This document shows, one piece after another, positions 1 through 8,397 of a stretch of 62,348 nt of DNA. A model generated the notes under the pieces. That model was not told the origin of the DNA. It did no database searches and worked only from the letters and a program-made list of their open reading frames with translations. Made by a program: the position numbers and the translations under genes. Every line of letters begins with the position of its first letter. Position 1 is the stretch's first letter. The stretch is from Nocardioides turkmenicus (GTDB lineage: Bacteria; Actinomycetota; Actinomycetes; Propionibacteriales; Nocardioidaceae), in the NCBI RefSeq assembly GCF_011045035.1, contig NZ_JAALAA010000025.1, positions 1 to 62,348 on the forward strand, read 5' to 3'.

Positions 1-1233
1 CCGCCTCCACCTGCCCAGCCGCCCACGGCACCGCCCCCGCCGCCGCCCACGATGGCGATGCCCGCGGCACCGGCCGGTGGCTACGGCCCGCCTCCGGCGC
101 AGCCACCGGTTGCGTACGGCTCGGCCTACGGGCTGCCGCCGCACCACCAGCCGAAGAAGAGCAACAAGGGGCTGCTGATCGGTCTGGGTGCCGCCGGCGC
201 GGTGGTGCTCGTCGCGCTGCTCGGCACCGGGGCGTGGGCGTTCTTCACCGGGCGTCTCGGGTTCGGCCCGCTGAGCGCCGAGGACAAGAAGGCGGTGACC
301 GCGATCGCCGCGGAGGCGCCGAAGCCGGCCTGGGCCTCCGACGGCGACGCGAGGTGCGCCGCCGAGCAACTGGTCAAGGACGAGCGCAGCGAAGCGCTGG
401 GCAAGGCCGGACTGATCAAGATCACCGGCGAGACCGTGACCTACACCGGCGCCTGGCGCGGGCAGCAGGCGACGACGTACGCCGAGGGTCTGCTCTCCTG
501 CTCCGGCGACTGGAGCAAGGCCATCGGCAAGGAGTGGGCGCTGGCCGACACCGGCTGCCTCGGCGACGTCGACGAGGCGGCGATGGCCGGCCTGATCACC
601 ACCCAGGTCATGGAGGTCGAGGACGCCGGCGTCCAGAAGAAGGCCGACAAGGCGGTCTCGGCGCTGGACGAGTGCTACACAAGCGACGAGCTCACCGCGC
701 CGACCGCGACCGCGACGCCGGCCGTGCTCGGCGTCGACTTCACGGTCAAAGGTCCGGCCGTCGAGGGCAGCGAGGTGGTCCTGCGAGCGAAGTCCGCCGA
801 CTCCACCGAGTGGGTGCCGGTCACCGGCGGGAAGGTCAACATCCCCGTGCGCGAGGGCGGCCAGGAGGGCTGCGCGACCTTCGAGGCCTCGATCAGCTAC
901 CCCTGGGGCACCACGAAGACCAGCGAGACCGAGGCCTGCGGCAAGGCGAAGGACCGCCGGCTGTGGTGGACGAAGGACAAGACCTGCGCCCAGCCGAAGT
1001 TCGCGCCGTGCAGTTCATGGACGCTCCACTACGAGGGCTACGAGCTCCTCTCCAGCGTCACGATCAAGCTGAAGCTCAACGGCGGCAACTGCCAGTCGGC
1101 GTCGGGTTCGTGCTCGGACACCGCGTTCGTCACCAAGCCGAGCGGCACCTGGACGAACTGGACCGCGCCGAAGGGCTGGAAGGACCGGTTCACCGCCGAG
1201 GTCGACGGACTCACGGCGGTCCTTCCCAACTAA
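1..1233 (+). CDS. Membrane-anchored protein with Cys-rich ectodomain (5' partial)
   Basis: The reading frame is open from base 1, so the true start lies upstream; an in-frame ATG is at 52. What is visible is a proline-rich cytoplasmic stretch, a basic patch, one membrane helix at about residues 40-66 (counted from the ATG at 52), then an exported part of about 325 residues with many cysteines. The exported part has the same architecture as those of the genes at 1345 and 6193: a YTGxW motif, an LL(D/S)C motif, a CY pair, an EGC segment, a WGT segment and an (E)ACGKA segment. Because the neighbouring kinase has the same Pro-rich linker, helix and ectodomain order, this may be the 3' end of a second Ser/Thr kinase, but no kinase motif is visible here. 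The ligand and function are unknown. Confidence 0.8.
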   Translation, partial: PPPPAQPPTAPPPPPPTMAMPAAPAGGYGPPPAQPPVAYGSAYGLPPHHQPKKSNKGLLIGLGAAGAVVLVALLGTGAWAFFTGRLGFGPLSAEDKKAVTAIAAEAPKPAWASDGDARCAAEQLVKDERSEALGKAGLIKITGETVTYTGAWRGQQATTYAEGLLSCSGDWSKAIGKEWALADTGCLGDVDEAAMAGLITTQVMEVEDAGVQKKADKAVSALDECYTSDELTAPTATATPAVLGVDFTVKGPAVEGSEVVLRAKSADSTEWVPVTGGKVNIPVREGGQEGCATFEASISYPWGTTKTSETEACGKAKDRRLWWTKDKTCAQPKFAPCSSWTLHYEGYELLSSVTIKLKLNGGNCQSASGSCSDTAFVTKPSGTWTNWTAPKGWKDRFTAEVDGLTAVLPN

Positions 1234-1344
1234 CGCCTTAACAATTGGTCTCGCCCGTGGCGTTGGCGCGCGACGATCGTTGACGGGACGCTAGGGTTTC
1301 GGCAGAGGTCATTCGGGTAAAAAAATCAGGGCGAGGTTCTAAAG

Positions 1345-3609
1345 ATGGTTGCGTTCCCCCAGGAAGGCGAGCAGTTCGGTCGCTACGTGATCGAGCGGGT
1401 CCTGGGTCAAGGTGGCATGGGCGTCGTCTACCAGGCGAAGGACCCGGCGCTGCGACGCAAGGTGGCGCTCAAGCTGGTGCTGCCCTCGCTCACGGTCGAC
1501 AAGGACTTCATCACCCGCTTCGAGCGGGAGGCCAACATCCTGGCCAAGCTGCGCTCGCGCAACATCGTGCAGATCATCGAGTACGGCGAGGTCGAGGGCA
1601 CCGTCTACCTCGTCACCGAGTACGTCCCCGACGGCGACCTGCACGGCTGGCTGAAGTCCAAGGGACCGCTCGAGACCGTCCAGGCGCTGCGCCTGGTCGG
1701 CGACGTCAGCGACGCGCTCTTCGACGCCCACCGCGCAGGCGTGGTCCACCGCGACGTCAAGCCGTCCAACGTGCTCCTCTGGGAGCGCCAGGAGGGTGAG
1801 CTCGTCCCCTACCTGACCGACTTCGGCATCGCGACCGAGGGTGACTCCAACGTCACCCGCGCCGGCTCCGTGGTCGGCTCGCTGCCCTACATGTCGCCCG
1901 AGCGCCACATGGGTGAGCAGGCGACCGCGTCGGGCGACATCTACGCCGCCGGCTGTCTGCTGTGGGCCTGCCTGACCGGCAAGGCTCCCTACACCGGCAC
2001 CGACTTCGAGCTGATGAGCGCCCACATCAACAACCCGGTGCCGCGGCTGCCCGCCGCGACGCCGGGTGCCGACCTGATCAACCCGATCATCCAGCGGGCG
2101 CTGGCCAAGAAGCCGGAGAACCGTTTCCAGACCGCCGCCGAGCTCTCCAAGGCGCTCGACAAGGCCGCCGACCGGCTCGAGGAAGCCGGTCTCGGCGGCG
2201 GTGTCATCGGCGGTGCCGCCGGTGCGGCCGCTGCCGACCTCGGCTCCCGTCCCGGCGCCAGCTACGACACCTCCGCGAGCGGCTCCTCCGGCGGCGGCAC
2301 CCCGCCTCCTGAGGCCGAGGCCCAGCCCACGATCGTCAAGCGCCCGGGCGAAGGCACCCCGACGCCGGCGCCGCTCGCCAACGAGACCGACTCCACGGTC
2401 GTGCACAGCGGCAAGGGCCTGCCGGCAGCCGCTGCGGCCGCGGCAGCGGCCGGTCCGGCCACCGGTGGCGGCCAGCCCGAGTGGCTCCCGTCCCACCACT
2501 CCAACGCCGGCCAGGGCAGCGGCGGTGACAAGAAGAAGCTCTACGCCATGGTGGGCGGCGGCGTCGCCGCGGCCCTGCTCGTCGGGGTCGGCATCTTCAC
2601 CCAGGGCTTCGGCATCTTCGGCCTCCACGGTGACGACGCCAAGGCGGCCGAGGCGATCGCCAGCGGCGTACCCAAGCCGGGGTGGGCCAGCGAGGACCAG
2701 ATGTCCTGTGCGGCAGAGAGCCTGGTCGGCAAGGTGCCGGCGGCCGAGCTGCGCTCCCACGGAGTGGTGGACGCTGGCGACGAGTGGACCTACACCGGCG
2801 AGTGGCCCGCGGACGACGCGATGAAGTTCACCCAGGGCCTGCTGGACTGCACCGAGTCGTGGGCGACCGAGATCGGCGACAACTGGAAGGTCGGCGACAC
2901 CCGCTGCATGGAGAAGGAGGTCGACAAGACCTCCATGGCCGGCCTCCTCGCCGTCGGCGACCTCCTCAAGGAAGGTGACCCCGGCGCGGCCGGTCCGGCC
3001 AGGGAGAAGGCCGTCAAGGCTCTCGACGCGTGCTACGTCAAGGCCGACGCGCTCGGCGCCAAGGTGACCCCCAAGCCCGCCTATATGCAGGTCGACTTCG
3101 ACGTGCAGGAGCCGACCGCTCCCGGCGGTGAGTCGGTGATCGCGATCGCCAAGAAGGGCAGCGGCAGCTACGAGGAGCTCAAGAGCTCCACCTACGAGCT
3201 CCCCGTCACCGAGGGTGGCGTCGAGGGCTGCGTTGCCGTCAAGACCACCGTCACCTTCGCTTGGGGCACCGAGAAGGCCACCGACGCCGAGGCCTGCGGC
3301 AAGGCTCAGCCGAAGAAGCTCGAGTGGATCAAGCAGGACCAGTGCACGGACAAGACCTACAACGCGCAGAAGGTCGCCTGTAACACCTGGACGCTCCACT
3401 TCGAGGGCTTCCAGCCGGGCAAGAAGTTCGACGTCAAGCTCACCATGAACGGTGGCAAGTGCTCCGAGGCGAAGGGCGCGAAGTGCGTCTGGCCCGGCAC
3501 CCCCGACGGGGAGGGCAAGGGCGCCGTCATCAATTGGTCGGGCCCGAAGGACTGGAAGGCCAAGTTCGTCGCCACTGCCCCCGGGGCGAGCGCCCAGATC
3601 GACAACTAG
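1345..3609 (+). CDS. Ser/Thr protein kinase (PknB-like) with Cys-rich ectodomain
   Basis: The N-terminal ~280 residues are a Hanks-type kinase: glycine-rich loop LGQGGMGVVY (20-29), ATP lysine K43 in VALK, catalytic HRDVKPSN (135-142), DFG (159-161) and a SPE segment. An Ala/Pro/Gly-rich juxtamembrane linker follows, then one membrane helix at about 399-427 and an exported region to residue 754. That region is not made of PASTA repeats, the usual PknB sensor; it is the Cys-rich module also found in the genes ending at 1233 and starting at 6193. The kinase should therefore sense an extracellular signal and phosphorylate cytoplasmic targets. All catalytic residues are present. Substrates and ligand cannot be read from sequence. 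The preceding gene ends 111 bases upstream and fbiC follows by about 36 bases. Confidence 0.93.
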   Translation: MVAFPQEGEQFGRYVIERVLGQGGMGVVYQAKDPALRRKVALKLVLPSLTVDKDFITRFEREANILAKLRSRNIVQIIEYGEVEGTVYLVTEYVPDGDLHGWLKSKGPLETVQALRLVGDVSDALFDAHRAGVVHRDVKPSNVLLWERQEGELVPYLTDFGIATEGDSNVTRAGSVVGSLPYMSPERHMGEQATASGDIYAAGCLLWACLTGKAPYTGTDFELMSAHINNPVPRLPAATPGADLINPIIQRALAKKPENRFQTAAELSKALDKAADRLEEAGLGGGVIGGAAGAAAADLGSRPGASYDTSASGSSGGGTPPPEAEAQPTIVKRPGEGTPTPAPLANETDSTVVHSGKGLPAAAAAAAAAGPATGGGQPEWLPSHHSNAGQGSGGDKKKLYAMVGGGVAAALLVGVGIFTQGFGIFGLHGDDAKAAEAIASGVPKPGWASEDQMSCAAESLVGKVPAAELRSHGVVDAGDEWTYTGEWPADDAMKFTQGLLDCTESWATEIGDNWKVGDTRCMEKEVDKTSMAGLLAVGDLLKEGDPGAAGPAREKAVKALDACYVKADALGAKVTPKPAYMQVDFDVQEPTAPGGESVIAIAKKGSGSYEELKSSTYELPVTEGGVEGCVAVKTTVTFAWGTEKATDAEACGKAQPKKLEWIKQDQCTDKTYNAQKVACNTWTLHFEGFQPGKKFDVKLTMNGGKCSEAKGAKCVWPGTPDGEGKGAVINWSGPKDWKAKFVATAPGASAQIDN

Positions 3610-3645
3610 TTCGACAACTGGGCGGCGCCTACTAGGCTGCTCGTG

Positions 3646-6171
3646 ATGAGCGAGCAGCCGACACCTCAGCAGATCCGCCGGGCGCTGGCCCGGGCCGAAC
3701 GCGGCGCAGCCCTCGACGTGGCGGAGGCTTCGGCGCTCCTCGCCGCCCGGGGCGACGACCTCGACCGGCTGACCGCCGCGGCGGCGAAGGTACGCGACGC
3801 CGGACTGGTCGCGGCCGGACGGCCCGAGACGGTGACCTACTCCCCGAAGGTCTTCATCCCGGTCACCAAACTGTGCCGGGACCGGTGCCACTACTGCACC
3901 TTCGTGGAGACGCCGGGACAGGCGGCGCGCGACGGCCGCGAGCCCTATCTCAGCCCTGACGAGATCCTCGAGATCGCCGCCGAGGGCGCGAAGCTGGGCT
4001 GCCTGGAGGCGCTGTTCACCCTCGGCGACCGGCCGGAGGACCGCTGGCCGGAGGCGCGGGAGTGGTTGGAGAGCCGCGGCTACGAGTCGACCCTCGACTA
4101 CGTGCGGGCGATGGCGATCCGGGTGCTCGAGGAGACCGGGCTGCTCCCCCACCTCAACCCCGGCGTGATGTCGTGGGAGGAGATGAACCGGCTCAAGCCG
4201 GTCTCCCCGTCGATGGGGATGATGCTCGAGACCACGAGCCGCCGGCTGTTCGAGACGAAGGGTGAGGCCCACTACGGCTCGCCCGACAAGGACCCGGCGG
4301 TGCGGCTGCGGGTGCTCGAGGACGCCGGACGACTCTCGATCCCGTTCACCTCGGGTCTCCTGGTCGGCATCGGCGAGACGCTCACCGAGCGCGCGGAGAC
4401 GATCTTCGCGCTGCGGAAGGTGCACAAGGCGTACGCCGGGCTGCAGGAGATCATCGTGCAGAACTTCCGGGCGAAGCCGTCGACCGCGATGCGTCACGTC
4501 GACGACCTGGGCCTGGACGAATACCTGGCCGCGATCGCGGTCACCCGCATCGTCCTCGGGCCGAAGGCCCGGGTCCAGGCCCCGCCCAACCTGGTCGACC
4601 TCGACGAGTGCCGGGCGCTGCTCGGCGCCGGGATCGACGACTGGGGCGGCGTCTCGCCGCTCACCCCCGACCACGTCAACCCCGAGCGCCCCTGGCCCTC
4701 GCTGGACGCGCTCCGCCAGGTGACCGCCGAGGCGGGCTTCCAGCTCCGGCCGCGGCTGACCGTCCACCCCGAGTACGTCAACGGCACCCTGCGCGACGGC
4801 CAGGCCTGGATCGACCCGCGCGTCCTCTCCCACGTCGAGGCGCTCGCCGACGCGGACGGTCTGGCCCGTGACGGCGTCCGGCCCGAAGGTCACCCGTGGC
4901 AGGAGCCCGACGGCGGCTTCACCGCCGCCGGCCGGGTCGACCTGCACACCTCCGTCGACACCGAGGGCCGCACCCACGACCGCCGCGACGACTTCGAGAC
5001 GGTCTACGGCGACTGGGACGCCGTCCGGGAAGCAGCCACCGCGACGGGCGCTCCCGCGGTCCTCCACGCGGAGGGCCACGCCGCCCTCGCTGCCGCCGAG
5101 AAGGACCCCGGCAACCTCTCCGACGAGCACGCGCTGACGCTGATGACCGCCGAGGGCGACCTGCTGCGCCAGGTCACCAGGCTCGCCGACGACCTGCGCA
5201 AGCAGGTCAACGGCGACACCGTGACCTACGTCGTCAACCGCAACATCAACTTCACCAATGTCTGCTACGTCGGCTGCCGGTTCTGCGCCTTCGCCCAGCG
5301 CCGCACGGACGCTGATGCGTACTCCCTCGATCTGGACCAGGTCGCCGACCGCGCCGAGGAGGCATGGAACCTGGGCGCCACCGAGGTGTGCATGCAGGGC
5401 GGGATCGACCCCGAGCTCCCCTCGACCGCCTACTTCGACCTCGTCCAGGCGGTGAAGCAGCGGGTGCCGGAGATGCACGTGCACGCGTTCAGCCCGATGG
5501 AGATCGTCAACGGCACCGCCCGCACCGGGCTGTCGATCGAGGACTTCCTGATCAAGGTCCGCGAGGCCGGCCTCGGCAGCCTTCCCGGCACTGCCGCGGA
5601 GATCCTCGATGACGAGGTCCGCTGGGTGCTGACGAAGGGCAAGCTGCCCGCGAAGACCTGGATCGAGATCGTCTCGACCGCTCACCGCGTGGGCATCCCG
5701 ACGACGTCGACGATGATGTACGGCCACGTGGACAACCCGCGACACTGGGTCGGCCACCTCCGCGTCCTCGCCGGCATCCAGGACCAGGCCCGCGAGCACG
5801 GCAACGCCGGCTTCACCGAGTTCGTGCCGCTCCCCTTCGTGCACACCAGCGCGCCGATCTACCTCGCCGGCGCGGCCCGCCCCGGCCCGACGATGCGCGA
5901 CAACCTCGCCGTCCACGCGCTGGCGCGGATCATGCTCCACGGCCGCATCGACAACATCCAGACCAGCTGGGTCAAGCTCGGCGTCGACGGCACCAGAGCG
6001 ATGCTCCAGGCCGGCGCCAACGACCTCGGCGGCACCCTGATGGAGGAGACGATCTCCCGGATGGCGGGCTCCGAGCACGGGTCGGCAAAAACTGTGTCCG
6101 AGCTCGAAGAAATCGGCGCCGGCATAGGCCGGGCGGTATCCGAGAGGACTACCCTCTACGATCCTCGCTGA
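3646..6171 (+). CDS. fbiC: FO synthase, CofG-CofH fusion (FbiC)
   Basis: This bifunctional radical-SAM enzyme makes 7,8-didemethyl-8-hydroxy-5-deazariboflavin, the deazaflavin chromophore of coenzyme F420, from tyrosine and a ribityl-aminouracil. Two radical-SAM modules are visible. The CofG-like half carries CRDRCHYC (cysteines 78, 82, 85 counted from the GTG at 3643). The CofH-like half carries CYVGCRFC (541, 545, 548). The length of about 840 residues matches actinobacterial FbiC. GTG at 3643 and ATG at 3646 are adjacent; I chose the ATG. It is unusual that the gene sits between two members of the same ectodomain family. The other F420 genes (fbiA, fbiB) are not in the window. The flavin-dependent luciferase-like enzymes at the right end could in principle use F420. 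Confidence 0.97.
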   Translation: MSEQPTPQQIRRALARAERGAALDVAEASALLAARGDDLDRLTAAAAKVRDAGLVAAGRPETVTYSPKVFIPVTKLCRDRCHYCTFVETPGQAARDGREPYLSPDEILEIAAEGAKLGCLEALFTLGDRPEDRWPEAREWLESRGYESTLDYVRAMAIRVLEETGLLPHLNPGVMSWEEMNRLKPVSPSMGMMLETTSRRLFETKGEAHYGSPDKDPAVRLRVLEDAGRLSIPFTSGLLVGIGETLTERAETIFALRKVHKAYAGLQEIIVQNFRAKPSTAMRHVDDLGLDEYLAAIAVTRIVLGPKARVQAPPNLVDLDECRALLGAGIDDWGGVSPLTPDHVNPERPWPSLDALRQVTAEAGFQLRPRLTVHPEYVNGTLRDGQAWIDPRVLSHVEALADADGLARDGVRPEGHPWQEPDGGFTAAGRVDLHTSVDTEGRTHDRRDDFETVYGDWDAVREAATATGAPAVLHAEGHAALAAAEKDPGNLSDEHALTLMTAEGDLLRQVTRLADDLRKQVNGDTVTYVVNRNINFTNVCYVGCRFCAFAQRRTDADAYSLDLDQVADRAEEAWNLGATEVCMQGGIDPELPSTAYFDLVQAVKQRVPEMHVHAFSPMEIVNGTARTGLSIEDFLIKVREAGLGSLPGTAAEILDDEVRWVLTKGKLPAKTWIEIVSTAHRVGIPTTSTMMYGHVDNPRHWVGHLRVLAGIQDQAREHGNAGFTEFVPLPFVHTSAPIYLAGAARPGPTMRDNLAVHALARIMLHGRIDNIQTSWVKLGVDGTRAMLQAGANDLGGTLMEETISRMAGSEHGSAKTVSELEEIGAGIGRAVSERTTLYDPR

Positions 6172-6192
6172 ACTGTCTCGAGGAAGAGTGAG

Positions 6193-7410
6193 ATGTCCGA
6201 CCCCACCGGAAGCACCGCTCAACAGCAACCCAAACCGACCGAGCTCGCCAACGCGGCGGCCGAGGAGGCCCGTCGCCGGCGGCTGGGGCTGCCTCCGCTG
6301 CCACGGCGGCGGCGCGACCGGGGCCGGCCCGTACGTCTCGTGCTGCGCTGGCTGGTGATCGTCGGGGTGCTGGTGGCGGTGGCCTTCCTCGGGACTTCGG
6401 CGTGGGCCTACTTCACCGGGGAGATCGGGCCGCTGCGCGGCGACGAGAAGGATGTCGCGCGCACCCTCGCCCTCGCCGGCGACACCCCGGCGTGGGCCGA
6501 TCCCGAGCAGATCCGGTGCGCCGCCGAGACCGTCGTCAAGGACGAGGGCAGCGTCGGCCTCACCGAGGCCGGGGTGGTCGCCAAGACCGGCGGCGGCTTC
6601 ACCTACACCGGCGAATGGCCGTCGGCGCTGGGGTCGCAGTGGTACGCCGAGCTGCTCGACTGCGCGGAGGGCGGGGCGAACGGCTGGAGCAAGCAGGTCG
6701 CCGGCGCCTGGACGCTCGACGACCCCCGATGTCTGCGCCAGGTCGGCCGGCCGGCGATCGCCGGCGTGCTCGCGGTGACCAACCTGCGGCTCTCCGACGA
6801 GGACCTCGCCGCGAAGAACGTCGACACGATCACCGACCTGGACAGCTGCTACGCCCGCACGCCGGAGGCCCCGACCGCCGCCACGGCCGCGGGCTACCGC
6901 CAGGTGACGCTGACGGTGACCGCACCCGAGGTCGCCTCCGGCGTGGCCTCCATCGACGACGGCGCCGCCCAGCCCACCGCCGGCGAGGACCCCGAGCTGA
7001 GCTACACGATCCCGGTCGCCAAGGGCGGCACGGAGGCCTGCGTGGAGGCGACGACCAAGGTGACGTACGCCTGGGGGACGGTCCGCACGGGCGAGCCGGC
7101 CCGGCTCTGCGGCAAAGCCGCGGCGGCCCGGATGGAGTGGCACACGGTCAAGCGCTCGTGCCCGAAGGACAGGCCGAGGTGCACCTACATGGCGGCGTAC
7201 GTCGAAGGGCTCGCCGACAACCAGACGATGACGGTCACCTACCGGCCCTCGGGTGACTTCACGTGCGCCGCCAAGAAGCCGACGTGCACGGTCAAGATCA
7301 AGGCCGACGCCAACGGCAAGGCCCGCACGCCAGGCCTCATGGTGACCGGCAAGAAGGGGAAGATCGTGGCCAGCGCGGGCACTCTGAAGGCCACCTACAC
7401 CGGCTCGTAG
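6193..7410 (+). CDS. Single-pass membrane protein with Cys-rich ectodomain, no kinase
   Basis: A short basic cytoplasmic tail of about 50 residues is followed by one membrane helix (about 54-76) and a 330-residue exported domain. The juxtamembrane sequence GTSAWAYFTGEIGPL closely resembles the corresponding GTGAWAFFTG stretch of the gene ending at 1233. The ectodomain repeats the YTGEWP, LLDC, CY, EAC and AWGT motifs of the kinase at 1345, so the three proteins form one family. There is no kinase domain, so this could be a decoy, co-receptor or independent ligand-binding protein. The start is preceded by a good GAGGAAGAG ribosome site, 21 bases after the fbiC stop, suggesting co-transcription with fbiC. 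The function is not recognised. Confidence 0.85.
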   Translation: MSDPTGSTAQQQPKPTELANAAAEEARRRRLGLPPLPRRRRDRGRPVRLVLRWLVIVGVLVAVAFLGTSAWAYFTGEIGPLRGDEKDVARTLALAGDTPAWADPEQIRCAAETVVKDEGSVGLTEAGVVAKTGGGFTYTGEWPSALGSQWYAELLDCAEGGANGWSKQVAGAWTLDDPRCLRQVGRPAIAGVLAVTNLRLSDEDLAAKNVDTITDLDSCYARTPEAPTAATAAGYRQVTLTVTAPEVASGVASIDDGAAQPTAGEDPELSYTIPVAKGGTEACVEATTKVTYAWGTVRTGEPARLCGKAAAARMEWHTVKRSCPKDRPRCTYMAAYVEGLADNQTMTVTYRPSGDFTCAAKKPTCTVKIKADANGKARTPGLMVTGKKGKIVASAGTLKATYTGS

Positions 7411-7419
7411 GCTGGTGTC

Positions 7420-8397
7420 GTGCCCTCAGACCTCACCTTCGGCGCGACCCGCGGACCCAGCCCCGACCCGGCCCAGCGCCCGCCGGCTCTGCCCCGCAAG
7501 CGCCGCCGGACCCTCGTCGACCTCCCCGGCGGGACGTACGCCGCCGGGGACTCCTTCGGTGAGGGGTACCAGGCCGACGGCGAGGGCCCGGTGCACACCG
7601 TCGACCTGCCCGGCTTCCGGCTCGACGCGACCGCGGTGACCAACGAGGAGTTCGCCCGGTTCGTGAAGGCGACCGGCTACGTCACCACCGCCGAGCGGGA
7701 AGGCTTCTCCGCCGTCTTCCACCTGGCCTTCGAGGGCGACCCGCGCGACGTCCTGGGCCGTTCCCCGGAGGCGCCGTGGTGGCTCGGCGTCCGCGCCGCC
7801 TCCTGGCGAGCGCCCGAGGGCCCCGGCTCCAACGTCGGCCGCCGCGGCAACCACCCGGTCGTGCACGTCTCCCACGACGACGCGCTGGCCTACTGCGAGT
7901 GGGCCGGCACCAGGCTGCCGACCGAGGCCGAGTGGGAGTACGCCGCCCGCGGCGGTCGCGCCGGCTCGCGGTTCCCGTGGGGCGACGATCTGGAGCAGGA
8001 CGGCACCCACCGCGCCAACGTCTGGCAGGGGGTCTTCCCGGACACCAACACCGCGGACGACGGGTTCGTCACGACTGCTCCGGTGCGGACGTACGAACCG
8101 AACGGGTTCGGCCTGTTCCAGATGATCGGCAACGTCTGGGAGTGGTGCGCGGACTGGTTCTCGCCGACCTACTACGCCGAGCTCGCCGACTCCCCGGAGT
8201 CGATCGCCGACCCGCGCGGTCCTGCCGAGGGCCTGACCCGGGTCATGCGCGGCGGCTCGTACCTCTGCCACGACTCCTACTGCCACCGCTACCGGCTCTC
8301 GGCGCGCTCCAGCAGCCCGCCCGACTCGACCGCGGGCAACCTGGGCTTCCGCTGCGCGGCCGACGCGACCGACACGACCGATCAGTCGGCCGGGTAG
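7420..8397 (+). CDS. Formylglycine-generating enzyme (SUMF1/FGE family)
   Basis: FGE oxidises the cysteine in a CxPxR motif of sulfatases to C-alpha-formylglycine, the catalytic aldehyde. The protein has the typical fold markers: LPTEAEWEYAARGG, FPWGD, NVWEW, MRGGSY and GFRCA. The copper-binding cysteine pair, spaced by four residues, is present as C283 and C288 (YLCHDSYC), which separates it from other SUMF1-fold proteins such as EgtB. At 325 residues it is the normal bacterial length, without signal peptide, as expected for a cytosolic enzyme. The start is GTG, only nine bases after the preceding gene. Its stop overlaps the convergent sulfatase gene by 16 bases, and that sulfatase carries the target motif, so it is the likely substrate. 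Confidence 0.93.
   Translation: MPSDLTFGATRGPSPDPAQRPPALPRKRRRTLVDLPGGTYAAGDSFGEGYQADGEGPVHTVDLPGFRLDATAVTNEEFARFVKATGYVTTAEREGFSAVFHLAFEGDPRDVLGRSPEAPWWLGVRAASWRAPEGPGSNVGRRGNHPVVHVSHDDALAYCEWAGTRLPTEAEWEYAARGGRAGSRFPWGDDLEQDGTHRANVWQGVFPDTNTADDGFVTTAPVRTYEPNGFGLFQMIGNVWEWCADWFSPTYYAELADSPESIADPRGPAEGLTRVMRGGSYLCHDSYCHRYRLSARSSSPPDSTAGNLGFRCAADATDTTDQSAG

Noticed and set aside
1339..7143. A 1934-codon open frame on the minus strand across the kinase and fbiC region
   Set aside because: It is antisense to well supported genes, has an Arg/Gly/Leu-rich composition typical of a high-GC shadow frame, and shows no domain.
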